Origin: Thermosporothrix hazakensis
Lineage (GTDB): Bacteria; Chloroflexota; Ktedonobacteria; Ktedonobacterales; Ktedonobacteraceae
NCBI RefSeq assembly: GCF_003253565.1
Contig: NZ_QKUF01000004.1
Location: 186,001-250,000 of the forward strand
Reading direction: 5' to 3'
Length of the DNA stretch: 64,000 nt
Position numbers and translations under genes: made by a program. This document shows positions 28,181-36,957 of this stretch, in pieces. The stretch's first letter is position 1, and each line of letters begins with the position of its first letter. The notes below the pieces were generated by a model. It did no database searches. It was not told the origin of the DNA and worked only from the letters and a program-made list of their open reading frames with translations.

Positions 28181-28651
28181 ATGAGTTTAGAAGAACACGA
28201 CGGTCATAAGGAGCTGGATATTTATCAACAGCTTGTTCGCGCCTATGTGTTGCTTGACGACAGCGACAGCCGCTTCTTCTCTGACTATGGGTTGAGCCCC
28301 CGACAATTCTGGACGCTCTCCCATCTCGACGAGAAAGAGGGTCACTCTATGATCGATTTAAGCCGCCTGATCCTGACAGACAAGAGCAACATGACCGGCA
28401 TCATTGACCGCCTCGAAAAGATCAAGCTGGTCAAGCGACAGCCAATGGTGCAGGATCGCCGTGTTACCCTCATTACCCTTACTCCAAAGGGGAAAAAGCT
28501 GCGGGATGAGATTGAACAGCAGCACCGACTACGCATTCGCGAGCTGATCGGTGTGCTCCCGCCCGAGCGGCAGGGCTTTTTCCTGGAATGTCTTGAAACG
28601 ATTGCGCAGCACGTTGAAGAGTATCTGGCAAACACGCCAGCCAAAACCTGA
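28181..28651 (+). CDS. MarR-family transcriptional regulator (first)
   Basis: A 156-residue MarR regulator. The winged helix is intact: FFSDYGLSPRQFWTLSHLDEKEGHSMIDLSRLILTDKSNMTGIIDRLEKIKLVKRQPMVQDRRVTLITLTPKGKKL, including the DRR wing motif. The start at 28181 (MSLEEHDG) has AAAGAGAG upstream; a GTG at 28148 would add 11 residues. It precedes the maltodextrin importer on the same strand with a 168-bp gap that holds a GTTGT/ACAAC inverted repeat, so it may control the importer. Confidence 0.88.
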   Translation: MSLEEHDGHKELDIYQQLVRAYVLLDDSDSRFFSDYGLSPRQFWTLSHLDEKEGHSMIDLSRLILTDKSNMTGIIDRLEKIKLVKRQPMVQDRRVTLITLTPKGKKLRDEIEQQHRLRIRELIGVLPPERQGFFLECLETIAQHVEEYLANTPAKT

Positions 28652-28755
28652 GGAGCTGAAGGGGACACATACTACATCAATATCAATCACTCTTTTCGCC
28701 TTTTCCATTATGGTTCACAAAGTTGTGCATGCGCATAATGGCATATTGTCATCAT

Positions 28756-28770
28756 GTTGTAAGAAACAAC
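28756..28770. promoter_or_regulatory. GTTGT-N5-ACAAC inverted repeat before malE
   Basis: GTTGT (28756-28760) and ACAAC (28766-28770) are perfect inverted half-sites 48 bp before the solute-binding protein start. Similar repeats lie before the secreted amylase and the intracellular GH13 gene. Confidence 0.55.
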
Positions 28771-28818
28771 GGTTTCTTTATACCTCGGTAACAGAGTCGT
28801 TTTTCTCGGAGGTTCTTT

Positions 28819-30063
28819 ATGAAGACCGCGACGCGTCTTTTCTCTTCACTCTTTTTACTGCTCTCTCTTTGTGTGATTGCAGCCTGTGGCGGCAGTAACT
28901 CAGGAGGAGCCAGCAGCGATCCCAACGCACCCAAAACCATCGTTCTCTGGCACAACTGGCAGGGTGCCTACCTGGATGCGAAAAAAGCTATTTTTGACGA
29001 ATACCACAAACAGCACCCCAACGTTACCATCAAGCTGGTCCAGCAGGCTGACCTGGTCAACAAGGCCACCACAGCCGTCAAGCAAAAGAACGGCCCCGAT
29101 ATGATCGCGTGGGCAGATGATGCACTTGGTCAGCTCGCCGCAAGCCGGGTCGTCATCCCGATGGACCAGTACATCAGCGCCGACTTCCTGAAGTCTACCT
29201 ACTCCGCACCCGCCGCACAGGCCGTCACCTACAATGGGAAAGTCTATGGCGTCCCTGAGACTGTAGAAGCGGTCACCATGATGTATAACAAGAAGCTGCT
29301 CAAAGAAAACGATGTGCCCAAAACTACTGATGGGCTGCTGAACTTTGCCAAAGAGTATCAGGCCAAGCACCCCGGTCAGTTTGGCGTTGTCTGGAACACA
29401 ACCGATGCCTATTTCGATGCTCCCTGGTTCTACGGCTTCGGTGGATACTATGTGAAAGAGGATGGCACCGTTGGCCTGACAAGCGAGGGCTCGCTGAAGG
29501 CGACCGAATATCTCGCGTCTTTCCGCCAGTATATGCCTAAACAGATCAGCTATGATGTAGCCTCCTCGCTCTTCACCGAGGGCAAATCCGCGATTATCAT
29601 CAACGGCCCCTGGTCCTACAGTGACTACAAAAAGGTCGGGATCGACGTTGGTTTCGCCAAGCTCCCCACCATCGGCGCCACGAATACACCGGCCAAGCCA
29701 TTTGTTGGTGTCAAATCGCTATGGGTGACGAGCAACGCGAAAGATCCCGCTCTCTGTGCGGATATCATGAAGTTCTACACGAACACCGAGAATCAGGTGA
29801 AGATGAGTAAGCAGTCCAGCGAGATTCCAGCCAATAGCGCCGCCGCACAGGATACATCGGTGAAAGAGAATCCCGCGATTAATGGATACGTTGCTCAGAT
29901 CGAGAACGGTATTCCTCTGCCCAACACACCGTATATGTCGGCCCTGTGGAAGCCTGTGCAGGACGCAATGACCGCAGTATGGAGTGGGAAACAATCGCCC
30001 GCGGATGCGATGAAAGCCGCTCAGAAGGCCGCTGAAAGTGGCGTCCAGAATATCAAAGGATAG
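28819..30063 (+). CDS. Maltodextrin-type ABC solute-binding lipoprotein
   Basis: A 414-residue extracellular binding protein of the MalE/CUT1 class. The signal sequence ends in a lipobox, VIAAC-GGS, so the mature protein is lipid-anchored at Cys23. The family signature is TIVLWHNWQGAY near the N-terminus and KSAIIINGPWSYSDYKK in the middle. The binding of maltose or maltodextrin is inferred from MalE-like sequence and from amylase genes on both sides. CGGAGG is six bases before ATG. Two CUT1 permeases follow, and no ATPase gene is present in the locus. Confidence 0.9.
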   Translation: MKTATRLFSSLFLLLSLCVIAACGGSNSGGASSDPNAPKTIVLWHNWQGAYLDAKKAIFDEYHKQHPNVTIKLVQQADLVNKATTAVKQKNGPDMIAWADDALGQLAASRVVIPMDQYISADFLKSTYSAPAAQAVTYNGKVYGVPETVEAVTMMYNKKLLKENDVPKTTDGLLNFAKEYQAKHPGQFGVVWNTTDAYFDAPWFYGFGGYYVKEDGTVGLTSEGSLKATEYLASFRQYMPKQISYDVASSLFTEGKSAIIINGPWSYSDYKKVGIDVGFAKLPTIGATNTPAKPFVGVKSLWVTSNAKDPALCADIMKFYTNTENQVKMSKQSSEIPANSAAAQDTSVKENPAINGYVAQIENGIPLPNTPYMSALWKPVQDAMTAVWSGKQSPADAMKAAQKAAESGVQNIKG

Positions 30064-30079
30064 CATTTCCCTTCATTCT

Positions 30080-30121
30080 GGAGGAACCGGTGTGTAGCGT
30101 GGCTATACACCGGCTTTCCTC
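30080..30121 (+). other. Intercistronic stem-loop between binding protein and permease
   Basis: CCGGTGTGTAGC (30087-30098) pairs with GCTATACACCGG (30102-30113) with one G-U pair, extended by flanking AGGA/TCCT. There is no T-run. Such structures after malE-type genes usually protect the binding-protein mRNA and lower permease expression. Confidence 0.65.
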
Positions 30122-30174
30122 ATACCAGGAGACAAAACCGCAGTGATTCCACGTCCAACAGAAAAGGTGCAACG

Positions 30175-31095
30175 ATGAAAGTAAGCCGCCTACAGATCTT
30201 CCTCTATCTCTTGCCCATGCTGCTGACGATTCTCGTCATTAATATGACGCCGATCGTTTATACGCTGTACCTCTCGTTCACCAATAATACACTCTTCAAC
30301 GATGAATATAAGTTCGTTGGCCTCGCCAATTATCAGCGCTTGCTGGTCGGCACCGATAGCGGCGAATTCCTGCAAGTTCTGGGCCTGACCGTGCTGTATG
30401 TGGTGGTCTGTGTCAGCCTGTTCCTGATCGTCGGCATGCTCACAGCGCTGGCACTTAATAACCCCCGTGTCAAGCTTCAGGCTCTCTGGCGCGGCATCCT
30501 GTTGATTCCCTGGGCCACACCCTACGCCATTACCGTGCTGATCTGGAAATTCCTCTTCAACTACGACTTTGGTCCGATTAACCAGATCCTGCGCATCTTT
30601 TTTGGCCCACAGGCGGGCATCCCCTGGCTGACAGAGCCGTTCTGGGCCTTCGTCGGCGTCGTGATTGTCAATGTCTGGCTTTCGTATCCCTTCTTTATGA
30701 TCGTGATTCTGGGCGCGCTACAAAGTATTCCGCAGGAGCTACTGGAAGCCGCGAGTGTTGACGGAGCCACGCCCTGGCAGAGCTTCTGGCGCGTGACACT
30801 GCCTCTGCTACGTCCGGCACTGCTTCCAACCACCATTCTGAGCTCAATCACCACATTTCAGATGTTCGGCGCGGTCTACCTGATCACCCAGGGCGGTCCT
30901 GTCACCAGCGCGGATAAGCCCGGCGCGACCTCCTTTGTGATGATCTACGTGTATAACCAGATTCTCAGCGGTTCAGCCGCAAACGTACAATACGCGAAGA
31001 TCGCGGCATTTGCCATCATCCTGTTTATTATCCTGGGCGCTCTCACCTTCCTTGCACGCGCTCTGGGAGCGAAAGATAAGGAGCTCTACGCATGA
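30175..31095 (+). CDS. CUT1 ABC permease, MalF-like
   Basis: A 306-residue membrane subunit with about six helices and the EAA loop LLEAASVDGATPWQSFWRVTLPLLRPALLP that docks on the ATPase. The N-terminal segment LYLLPMLLTILVINMTPIVYTLYLSFTNN is typical of MalF homologues lacking the large periplasmic insert. It overlaps the next permease by ATGA, so both are translated together. The docking ATPase must be encoded elsewhere, as with shared MsiK/MsmK proteins. Confidence 0.93.
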   Translation: MKVSRLQIFLYLLPMLLTILVINMTPIVYTLYLSFTNNTLFNDEYKFVGLANYQRLLVGTDSGEFLQVLGLTVLYVVVCVSLFLIVGMLTALALNNPRVKLQALWRGILLIPWATPYAITVLIWKFLFNYDFGPINQILRIFFGPQAGIPWLTEPFWAFVGVVIVNVWLSYPFFMIVILGALQSIPQELLEAASVDGATPWQSFWRVTLPLLRPALLPTTILSSITTFQMFGAVYLITQGGPVTSADKPGATSFVMIYVYNQILSGSAANVQYAKIAAFAIILFIILGALTFLARALGAKDKELYA

Positions 31096-32024
31096 ACGAC
31101 ATTGTGGCAGAGGAAGCTGCTGTTGCAGCGAGCACCAGCGCGAAGACAACACGTCGCCCGCTCCGCAAGCGTCGCGCCGGCGTACTTGGTGGAGTGAAAC
31201 TGGCGCTGACCTATGCGTTTCTCATCGTTATGGCGATTTTCGCGCTCTTCCCGATCTACTTTGTGGTTCAGGCCTCGCTGGCAGGCGGGCAGAACCTCTA
31301 TTCGACCGACCTGCATTTGTTGCCGGTCCAGCCAACCCTTGATAACTATGTCTATGCCTTCACAAAAGAGCCGCTCTTTGCGTGGCTACTTAACACGCTA
31401 CTTGTATGCGGGCTCTCTACCCTCTATGGGCTGGTTGCCTCGATGACCGGTGCCTACGCACTTTCGCGGGCACGGTTCCGGGGTCGTCAGTTAACGTTGA
31501 CGCTGCTGCTCGTTTTGCAGGCATTTCCGGGGCTGCTGGCATTGGTTGCCTACTATTACCTGCTGCAATTCCTGCAATTGATGGATACCGCGCCGCTGCT
31601 CGGGCTGGCGATCGTCTATGCGGCAAGCTCTATTGTGTTTAGTTGTTGGAACATCAAGGGCTACTTTGACACGATTCCGGTTGAGCTGGAGCAGGCCGCA
31701 CTGATCGATGGTGCGAGCCCGTGGCAGGCCTTCTGGAAAATCACACTTCCGCTGGCGCTCCCGGCACTGGCGGCATCGGCACTACTCATCTTTATTGGCG
31801 GGTGGAGCGAATTCGCCGTCGCGAACGTGCTGCTAAACGCGAATGAGGATGGCTCGAACCTGACTTTCATTCTCGGGCTCTACCGCCTGCAAAGCGACTT
31901 CCGCACGCCCTGGGGCTATTTTGCCGCCACCTCGATTATCTTTTCGGTTCCGCTGATTGCCATCTTCCTCTATGCGCAGCGCTTCTTCCGCTCGGGCCTG
32001 ACGATTGGCGGCGTCAAAGGCTAA
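31092..32024 (+). CDS. CUT1 ABC permease, MalG-like
   Basis: A 310-residue permease with an Arg/Lys-rich cytoplasmic N-terminus (KTTRRPLRKRR) and about six helices. The EAA loop is VELEQAALIDGASPWQAFWKITLPLALPALAA. The segment MAIFALFPIYFVVQASLAGGQNL is typical for MalG. It is the last gene of the importer operon and is followed by a strong terminator. Confidence 0.93.
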   Translation: MNDIVAEEAAVAASTSAKTTRRPLRKRRAGVLGGVKLALTYAFLIVMAIFALFPIYFVVQASLAGGQNLYSTDLHLLPVQPTLDNYVYAFTKEPLFAWLLNTLLVCGLSTLYGLVASMTGAYALSRARFRGRQLTLTLLLVLQAFPGLLALVAYYYLLQFLQLMDTAPLLGLAIVYAASSIVFSCWNIKGYFDTIPVELEQAALIDGASPWQAFWKITLPLALPALAASALLIFIGGWSEFAVANVLLNANEDGSNLTFILGLYRLQSDFRTPWGYFAATSIIFSVPLIAIFLYAQRFFRSGLTIGGVKG

Positions 32025-32039
32025 TATGCAGAAAAAGAA

Positions 32040-32079
32040 CAAGAGCGAGGGAGGGCATCCCGGCTCTTGCTCTTTTTTT
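32040..32079 (+). terminator. Terminator of the maltodextrin importer operon
   Basis: CAAGAGC (32040-32046) pairs with GCTCTTG (32063-32069), and GGG with CCC inside, followed by CTCTTTTTTTA. It separates the operon from the convergent amylase gene. Confidence 0.85.
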
Positions 32080-32095
32080 ATGGCCTGTTCGTGCA

Positions 32096-34222
32096 TCAAT
32101 TCTGCCAGTTGACGGTGAAGGAGCCCGTCCCGTTGCAGGGCGTCGTATAGGTATGGTTGGGATCTTTCTCCCATTGTACCGAGCCGTTCGCCCGAACAAT
32201 GACGAATTTCAGCTCGATCTTCTGGCAGGCCGGAACACCTGCCAGCACGAACCAATCCGGGTATTTTGGTGTGTGCAGCGGGCCTATTGCGGCCTTTACA
32301 TCCCAATTTCCCAGTTCGTCAAACTGCCCGGTCAGGTAGACATTATCACCCGGGTTCGTCGGAGGCGCATTCCGTACCGTAAACGTCACCGCTGTCTGGG
32401 GGCCGGTTGAGACCCGTGTGGGATAGCCATTGCTACAGGTTGACGTGCAGACCTGCACCATTTGCAGCCCGCTCGTAACCTGCGGTACCGTCACCGTAAT
32501 GGATTGAGCCGACCAACTTTTCACCGTTGCGTTGCTTGCGCCAAACTTCACTGTCCCGGGAGTGGAGCCAAACCCCTGCCCATCGATCACGACCTGACCG
32601 CCCGGTCTGCTGAGATTGGGGCTAACGCTGCCAATAGCGGGCCCTTTGTCGGCGCTTGCCTGCCAGATTGAGACCTGATTTGCTCCGAGCAAGAAGGATG
32701 ATACCGCACCATTTGTCACCGTAAGCGAGGTACCACCATGTAGCAGCGAGCCCAGATAATCGCGATAGGTGCCGTCTGGAAGCCGGGTTTGCATATTGGA
32801 GATGGTATAAGGGGTTGCGCTCTTGTTCACAGCCACCACAATCACGTTTTGATTGAAGTGCCGTTCAAAGATGAATACATCGTTATTGAGCCAGCGCTGT
32901 TGATAGGAGCCATAGGCGAGCGCCGGGTTGCTATGCCGCAATTGCGCCAGCAGCTTGATCTCGCGATAGGCCGTTGTTGTGGTGTCAAAGTTCGTCATCA
33001 TCGGGCGGCTATACGGATCACCGCCGCCATCGGTATCATTGTGCAAGTACTGCTCGGTTCCATAATAAATGATTGGAATACCTGGCAACGTCATCGTAAC
33101 CGCAAGTGCCTGATGCAGGCGATCATGGCTCCCGTTGAGCGAAAGGAAACGGGGCATGTCATGATTATCGATGGAGACTGCCTGATCGTTGAGCCAGAGC
33201 AAATCACGCCCCTCACGCGTCAACACGGCGTCCAGCTCGGTTGCATTCTTCCCGGCGCCATAGACATTCCGCAGGGCGGTGGTCAGCGGAAAATTCAGCA
33301 GGTTGATCCCGCTGTGATTGGCGAACGAGGCAGCCGCCGGGTAGGTCGGGTCGTCGATGCCGGACATGAGCCATTCCCCGACCAGATAATGAGGCGCATT
33401 GGCATTCACTGCGTCGCTGAGGGTACGTGACCAGCCGCCGCCCGGCTCCGAGAGATGTTTCGCCGCGTCAAGCCGAATGCCATCAATACCATATTGCAGG
33501 AACTTCGCGATTGCGCCTTTGAGGTAGCTATCGACGCCGTTATTCTCCTGTGCCAGATCCGCGAGGTTGAACAGGCTATAATAGACGTTCTGATAGGGGT
33601 CGTTGTAGTCCATAATGGCAGGCAAATGGTGAAACCAGTTCTGCGGATCGTTGTTATATGCTGCCTGAAAGGCCCCATCGCGATAGAGGCTCCCCTGTTC
33701 GGCGGTCTCGCGTGGGCTGGTGTGGTTGGGCGCGAAATCGAGAATCACCTTGATTCCTTTGCTATGCGCCGTCCTGACAAGGGTCGCAAAGTCATCCCAT
33801 GTTCCGACATGCGGATCGATGCGGTAGAAGTCGCGAGCCCAGTAACCGTGATACCCTGCCTCATTGTGATCGGTGAGACGGTGAATATTCTCAACGGGCG
33901 GAGAGATCCAGAGGGCCGTGATGCCCATGTCGGCAAGGTAGGAGAGCTTCTGAGTCAGCCCGGCCAGATCGCCGCCCCAATACAGCCGCCAGTTTTTGTG
34001 AGAGCCATCATAGAGACCTCGCGCCTCAGGTGGATCATTATTCGCGGGATTGCCATCAAAGAAGCGATCAAGCAGCACCTGATAGATGACATCGGGTTTG
34101 AAATTCGCAGTATTCCCGCTCACAGTCGTTTGTGCCTGTGCGGGCGCTGCTCTGACTGGAGCCGGGCAAAACAACATCACGACAAGCAGAATTGGCAGAA
34201 CATGCGAGATGAGACGGCGCAT
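32096..34222 (-). CDS. Secreted GH13 CGTase-like alpha-amylase with TIG and CBM20
   Basis: A 708-residue enzyme with the five-domain layout of cyclodextrin glucanotransferases and maltogenic amylases. Signal peptide about 1-25 (VRAAPA). The (beta/alpha)8 barrel has YHGYWARDFYRIDPHVG, nucleophile D252 (GIDGIRLDAAKH), acid/base E283 (LVGEWL) and D355 (SIDNHD). A C domain follows, then a TIG/IPT domain from about 530 (GPAIGSVSPNLSRPGGQVVIDGQGFG, in parts), then a C-terminal CBM20 starch-binding domain (VYLTGQFDELGNWD ... SVQWEKDPNHTY). It would cut or cyclise starch outside the cell. Whether hydrolysis or transglycosylation dominates cannot be told. AAGGAGG precedes ATG. Confidence 0.92.
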   Translation of the reverse strand: MRRLISHVLPILLVVMLFCPAPVRAAPAQAQTTVSGNTANFKPDVIYQVLLDRFFDGNPANNDPPEARGLYDGSHKNWRLYWGGDLAGLTQKLSYLADMGITALWISPPVENIHRLTDHNEAGYHGYWARDFYRIDPHVGTWDDFATLVRTAHSKGIKVILDFAPNHTSPRETAEQGSLYRDGAFQAAYNNDPQNWFHHLPAIMDYNDPYQNVYYSLFNLADLAQENNGVDSYLKGAIAKFLQYGIDGIRLDAAKHLSEPGGGWSRTLSDAVNANAPHYLVGEWLMSGIDDPTYPAAASFANHSGINLLNFPLTTALRNVYGAGKNATELDAVLTREGRDLLWLNDQAVSIDNHDMPRFLSLNGSHDRLHQALAVTMTLPGIPIIYYGTEQYLHNDTDGGGDPYSRPMMTNFDTTTTAYREIKLLAQLRHSNPALAYGSYQQRWLNNDVFIFERHFNQNVIVVAVNKSATPYTISNMQTRLPDGTYRDYLGSLLHGGTSLTVTNGAVSSFLLGANQVSIWQASADKGPAIGSVSPNLSRPGGQVVIDGQGFGSTPGTVKFGASNATVKSWSAQSITVTVPQVTSGLQMVQVCTSTCSNGYPTRVSTGPQTAVTFTVRNAPPTNPGDNVYLTGQFDELGNWDVKAAIGPLHTPKYPDWFVLAGVPACQKIELKFVIVRANGSVQWEKDPNHTYTTPCNGTGSFTVNWQN

Positions 34223-34265
34223 CAGCTATTTTCCTCCTTCTGGTTGCGCACTGCATTGTTTCGTG

Positions 34266-34281
34266 TGGCGCGTACGCGCCA
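34266..34281. repeat. Dispersed palindrome, copy 2
   Basis: TGGCGCGTACGCGCCA, 44 bp upstream of the amylase start. The identity with copy 4 (37475) extends 12 bp further on the plus strand (CGTCTGCTCGGT), giving 28 identical bases. Confidence 0.95.
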
Positions 34282-34289
34282 CGTCTGCT

Positions 34290-34311
34290 CGGTTGTCAAA
34301 AGAAACAACCG
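34290..34311. promoter_or_regulatory. CGGTTGT-N8-ACAACCG operator candidate before amylase
   Basis: CGGTTGT (34290-34296) and ACAACCG (34305-34311) are perfect inverted arms, 68 bp upstream of the secreted amylase start. The half-site GTTGT/ACAAC matches the one upstream of the importer binding protein. Confidence 0.55.
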
Positions 34312-34384
34312 CGATTCCTGGCTTTTTCGGGCTCTTTTAACACAGTGTAGCAAAACCAAAAGGGCCTTATTCCCCAAAAAGGGA

Positions 34385-34825
34385 TTATTCCTGCGAGCGC
34401 TCGATCTCGGCCAGCAGCACCGCTCGTAAGCGGCGATGCATCTCGATAAGCTGTCGCTGTTCGGCGGGACTGAAGGCATCCAGGCGCTGTTGAATGGTCT
34501 TTTCGAGCGCGGCCCGAGCCAGATCACGCCGTCGCAAGCCCTCCTCAGTCAATGTGACCCGCTGTGAACGACGATCCTCCTGATTGGCAACGCGACACAC
34601 CAGCCCTTCCCGCTCCAGTGCGTCAACAAGCCGTGTTACGGTGCTCCGCTCGCACAGCAGGCGTTCGCTGAGATCAATCAGTCGCCACCCTTCCTCCCTA
34701 TCGAGTAGCAGAAGCAGATGGTACTGCAACGGGCTTAAATGAAACGCGCGAAGTACCAGCCTATCGCCATGATCAAGCAATACACATAGATCCTGAAATA
34801 TGCGGTAATCCTGATAGCTATACAT
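34385..34825 (-). CDS. MarR-family transcriptional regulator (second)
   Basis: A 146-residue MarR regulator: RAFHLSPLQYHLLLLLDREEGWRLIDLSERLLCERSTVTRLVDALEREGLVCRVANQEDRRSQRVTLTEEGLRRRDLA carries the helix-turn-helix and the DRR wing. AGGAGG is close before ATG. It is divergent from the intracellular GH13 gene, and the 260-bp gap holds four near-identical inverted repeats, two next to its own start, so autoregulation and control of the GH13 gene are likely. Arrangement suggests that it senses a starch breakdown product, which is inference. Confidence 0.9.
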   Translation of the reverse strand: MYSYQDYRIFQDLCVLLDHGDRLVLRAFHLSPLQYHLLLLLDREEGWRLIDLSERLLCERSTVTRLVDALEREGLVCRVANQEDRRSQRVTLTEEGLRRRDLARAALEKTIQQRLDAFSPAEQRQLIEMHRRLRAVLLAEIERSQE

Positions 34826-34843
34826 GCTCCTCCTGCCCCTGAC

Positions 34844-34890
34844 TGTTGCGCTGGCAACAAATATGTAGCTTAACTGTTGCGTCTACAACA
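34844..34890. promoter_or_regulatory. Paired MarR operator candidates, sites 1 and 2
   Basis: Site 1 is TGTTGC-GCTG-GCAACA (34844-34859). Site 2 is TGTTGC-GTCT-ACAACA (34875-34890). They are 31 bp apart, three helical turns, directly upstream of the MarR start. Confidence 0.75.
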
Positions 34891-34972
34891 AAGTATGGCT
34901 ATAAAAAGGCGCTTTGTCAAGCTTTCAGTCAGAAAGAACGGCATGCCACTCTTATCTGCTTCATAGAGAGGC

Positions 34973-35002
34973 TTGACAACTGGCAACCGCGGCGTGTACA
35001 CT
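34973..35002 (+). promoter_or_regulatory. Promoter of the intracellular GH13 gene
   Basis: TTGACA (34973-34978) and TACACT (34997-35002) with an 18-bp spacer. Operator site 3 begins two bases after the -10 and would cover the transcription start, which predicts repression. Confidence 0.65.
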
Positions 35003-35003
35003 T

Positions 35004-35049
35004 TGTTGCAGATGCAACAAATGAATACACCACTGTTGCACCGGCAACA
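35004..35049. promoter_or_regulatory. Paired MarR operator candidates, sites 3 and 4
   Basis: Site 3 is TGTTGC-AGAT-GCAACA (35004-35019). Site 4 is TGTTGC-ACCG-GCAACA (35034-35049). They are 30 bp apart and lie between the GH13 promoter and its start codon. Confidence 0.78.
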
Positions 35050-35085
35050 AACAACCTTCAGCCTGGGTGTGAAAAGGAGACGACC

Positions 35086-36957
35086 ATGCCAGACATTTCT
35101 GAGCAGACGACAATAGAAGTGGAAACGCTGAATATCGCCTCTGCGCCGGGTGATCTCCCTGTACCGGCCATCGCAGAGCGCCTTCTTGCCCTTCGCCATC
35201 AATTTCGTCATGATAATACCATCGTGCCTCTCGCGCCTCGTCCCGGACAGGAAGTTGAGGTGCTGGCTGTGAGTGGCGAAGCCCTGCCATTGGAGCGGGC
35301 CGCCCTTTTTTACACAACTGATGGCAGCCAACCGGAGAGCAATGCAGCCGTCATCCCGATGGAGCGTCATCATATGAGCTGGGATGTACAAGCGGGCTAC
35401 CTTACCTATTGGCGAGCACTGATCCCGGCCCAACCCACCCCGGGCATTGTGCGCTACCGTATCGGCGGCTGGACGCACGGCACTGCATCATCAGAGACGC
35501 CCGATGTCTGGGCTCAAGATGGCCAGGGCTACGCCTTTCGCCGCACCGGCACGCAGGCAACAACCACCTTTGCCTTTACGGTCGAAGAAGCAAGCCTGCC
35601 CGCATGGGTGCAGAACGCTGTCATCTACCACATTTTTCTTGACCGTTTTCGCACCAGCAAGCCAGATGGTTCCTTTGATGAAAACGACGATCCGCAAGCC
35701 CTGCACGGCGGTACGCTGCGTGGCGTAACGGAGGCTCTGCCCTATCTGCAAGAACTGGGAATCACGTGTCTCTGGCTCTCTCCGCTGCATCCCGCCGAGA
35801 CCTATCATCGCTACGATGTGCTCGATTACTTTGACGTCGACCCACGATTAGGCAGCAAAGAGGATCTCAAGGAGCTTGTTGAGCGGGCGCATGCGTTAGG
35901 AATGCGTGTCATGCTCGATTATGTGCCCAGTCATACTTCATGGCATCATCCCGCCTTCCTCGCGGCACAGCAGCAGCGTGATGCCGAAACCTATGACTGG
36001 TATACCTTCGAGCAGTGGCCTGACCAGTATCGTAGTTTCCTGGATCTTGTTCCCACGCTTCCCTCGCTGCGCTCCGATAGCAAAGGGGCCCGTCAGCACA
36101 TTATCGAGAGCGCTCTATACTGGATGCGCGAGTTTGGCATTGATGGTTTTCGCCTCGATCACGCCATTGGTCACAGCATGGATTACTGGACAGATCTACG
36201 CCACGCCACCCACGCAACCTCACCTGACGCCTTTTTACTGGGAGAGGCCACCGATACCCCCGAGACGCTGCGCAACTATCGCGGCAAGCTGGACGGCATC
36301 CTTGATTTCCCCCTGACCTCGGCGCTACGTCATACCTTCGCGCTTCAGGATTGGAGCGTGCAACAATTTGAACAATTTCTCTTTGCCTATGAACACTTCA
36401 TGGCTGACGGCCCGGGACGCGCCACGTTCCTTGATAATCATGATATGAACCGTTTCCTGTTTCTTGCAGGGAACTCCATCGAACGCTTAAAAATGGCCGC
36501 CCTCTGTCAGTTCACGCTCGCAGGCACCCCGATTCTTTACTATGGAACCGAAATCGGGTTGACGCAACGTGCCGCCATTGAGCAGGTCGGAGATGCTGAG
36601 GCCCGCCGCAATATGCCGTGGAAGCGCGATGAGTGGAACCTTGATCTGCTCGCTTTCTATCAGGCATTGATCCAAATCCGCCGAACGACGCCGCTTCTTG
36701 CGCACGGGAAACGCCGCCTGCTCCACCTGAGCGACGCGTGCTACGCCTACCTGAGAAGCGGGGAAGAGCAGCCGGCAGAAGGCGATGTGCTGACGGTCTT
36801 CAATCTGAGCGACAGTCCCCGGGAAATTCCGGTCCCTATCGCTCAATTGCGTTGCCTGCTTGCCACGGCAGAGACTCCAAAGTTGCATTGCGACGGACAG
36901 GAAACCCGCATCACGCTTGCCCCACAGAGCGCCGCTGCCTTCCAGGTGGCTCGCTAG
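35086..36957 (+). CDS. Intracellular GH13 cyclomaltodextrinase/neopullulanase-type enzyme
   Basis: A 623-residue cytoplasmic GH13 enzyme without signal peptide. Residues about 30-165 form an N-terminal beta domain, a CBM34- or Fn3-like module (LFYTTDGSQPESNAA, YWRALIPAQPTPGIVRYRIGGW). The barrel follows with VIYHIFLDRFR, nucleophile D358 (GIDGFRLDHA), acid/base E387 (FLLGEATD) and D453 (FLDNHD). This layout fits enzymes that degrade imported maltodextrins or cyclodextrins. The start at 35086 (MPDISEQ) has AAAGGAG six bases upstream; the frame is open further upstream through the operator region but that part is not coding. It partners with the MalEFG-type importer and the secreted amylase. 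Confidence 0.9.
   Translation: MPDISEQTTIEVETLNIASAPGDLPVPAIAERLLALRHQFRHDNTIVPLAPRPGQEVEVLAVSGEALPLERAALFYTTDGSQPESNAAVIPMERHHMSWDVQAGYLTYWRALIPAQPTPGIVRYRIGGWTHGTASSETPDVWAQDGQGYAFRRTGTQATTTFAFTVEEASLPAWVQNAVIYHIFLDRFRTSKPDGSFDENDDPQALHGGTLRGVTEALPYLQELGITCLWLSPLHPAETYHRYDVLDYFDVDPRLGSKEDLKELVERAHALGMRVMLDYVPSHTSWHHPAFLAAQQQRDAETYDWYTFEQWPDQYRSFLDLVPTLPSLRSDSKGARQHIIESALYWMREFGIDGFRLDHAIGHSMDYWTDLRHATHATSPDAFLLGEATDTPETLRNYRGKLDGILDFPLTSALRHTFALQDWSVQQFEQFLFAYEHFMADGPGRATFLDNHDMNRFLFLAGNSIERLKMAALCQFTLAGTPILYYGTEIGLTQRAAIEQVGDAEARRNMPWKRDEWNLDLLAFYQALIQIRRTTPLLAHGKRRLLHLSDACYAYLRSGEEQPAEGDVLTVFNLSDSPREIPVPIAQLRCLLATAETPKLHCDGQETRITLAPQSAAAFQVAR

Noticed and set aside
34846-35085. N-terminal extension of the intracellular GH13 gene
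   Set aside because: This part contains the promoter and all four operators; the start at 35086 has its own ribosome site and gives the family length.
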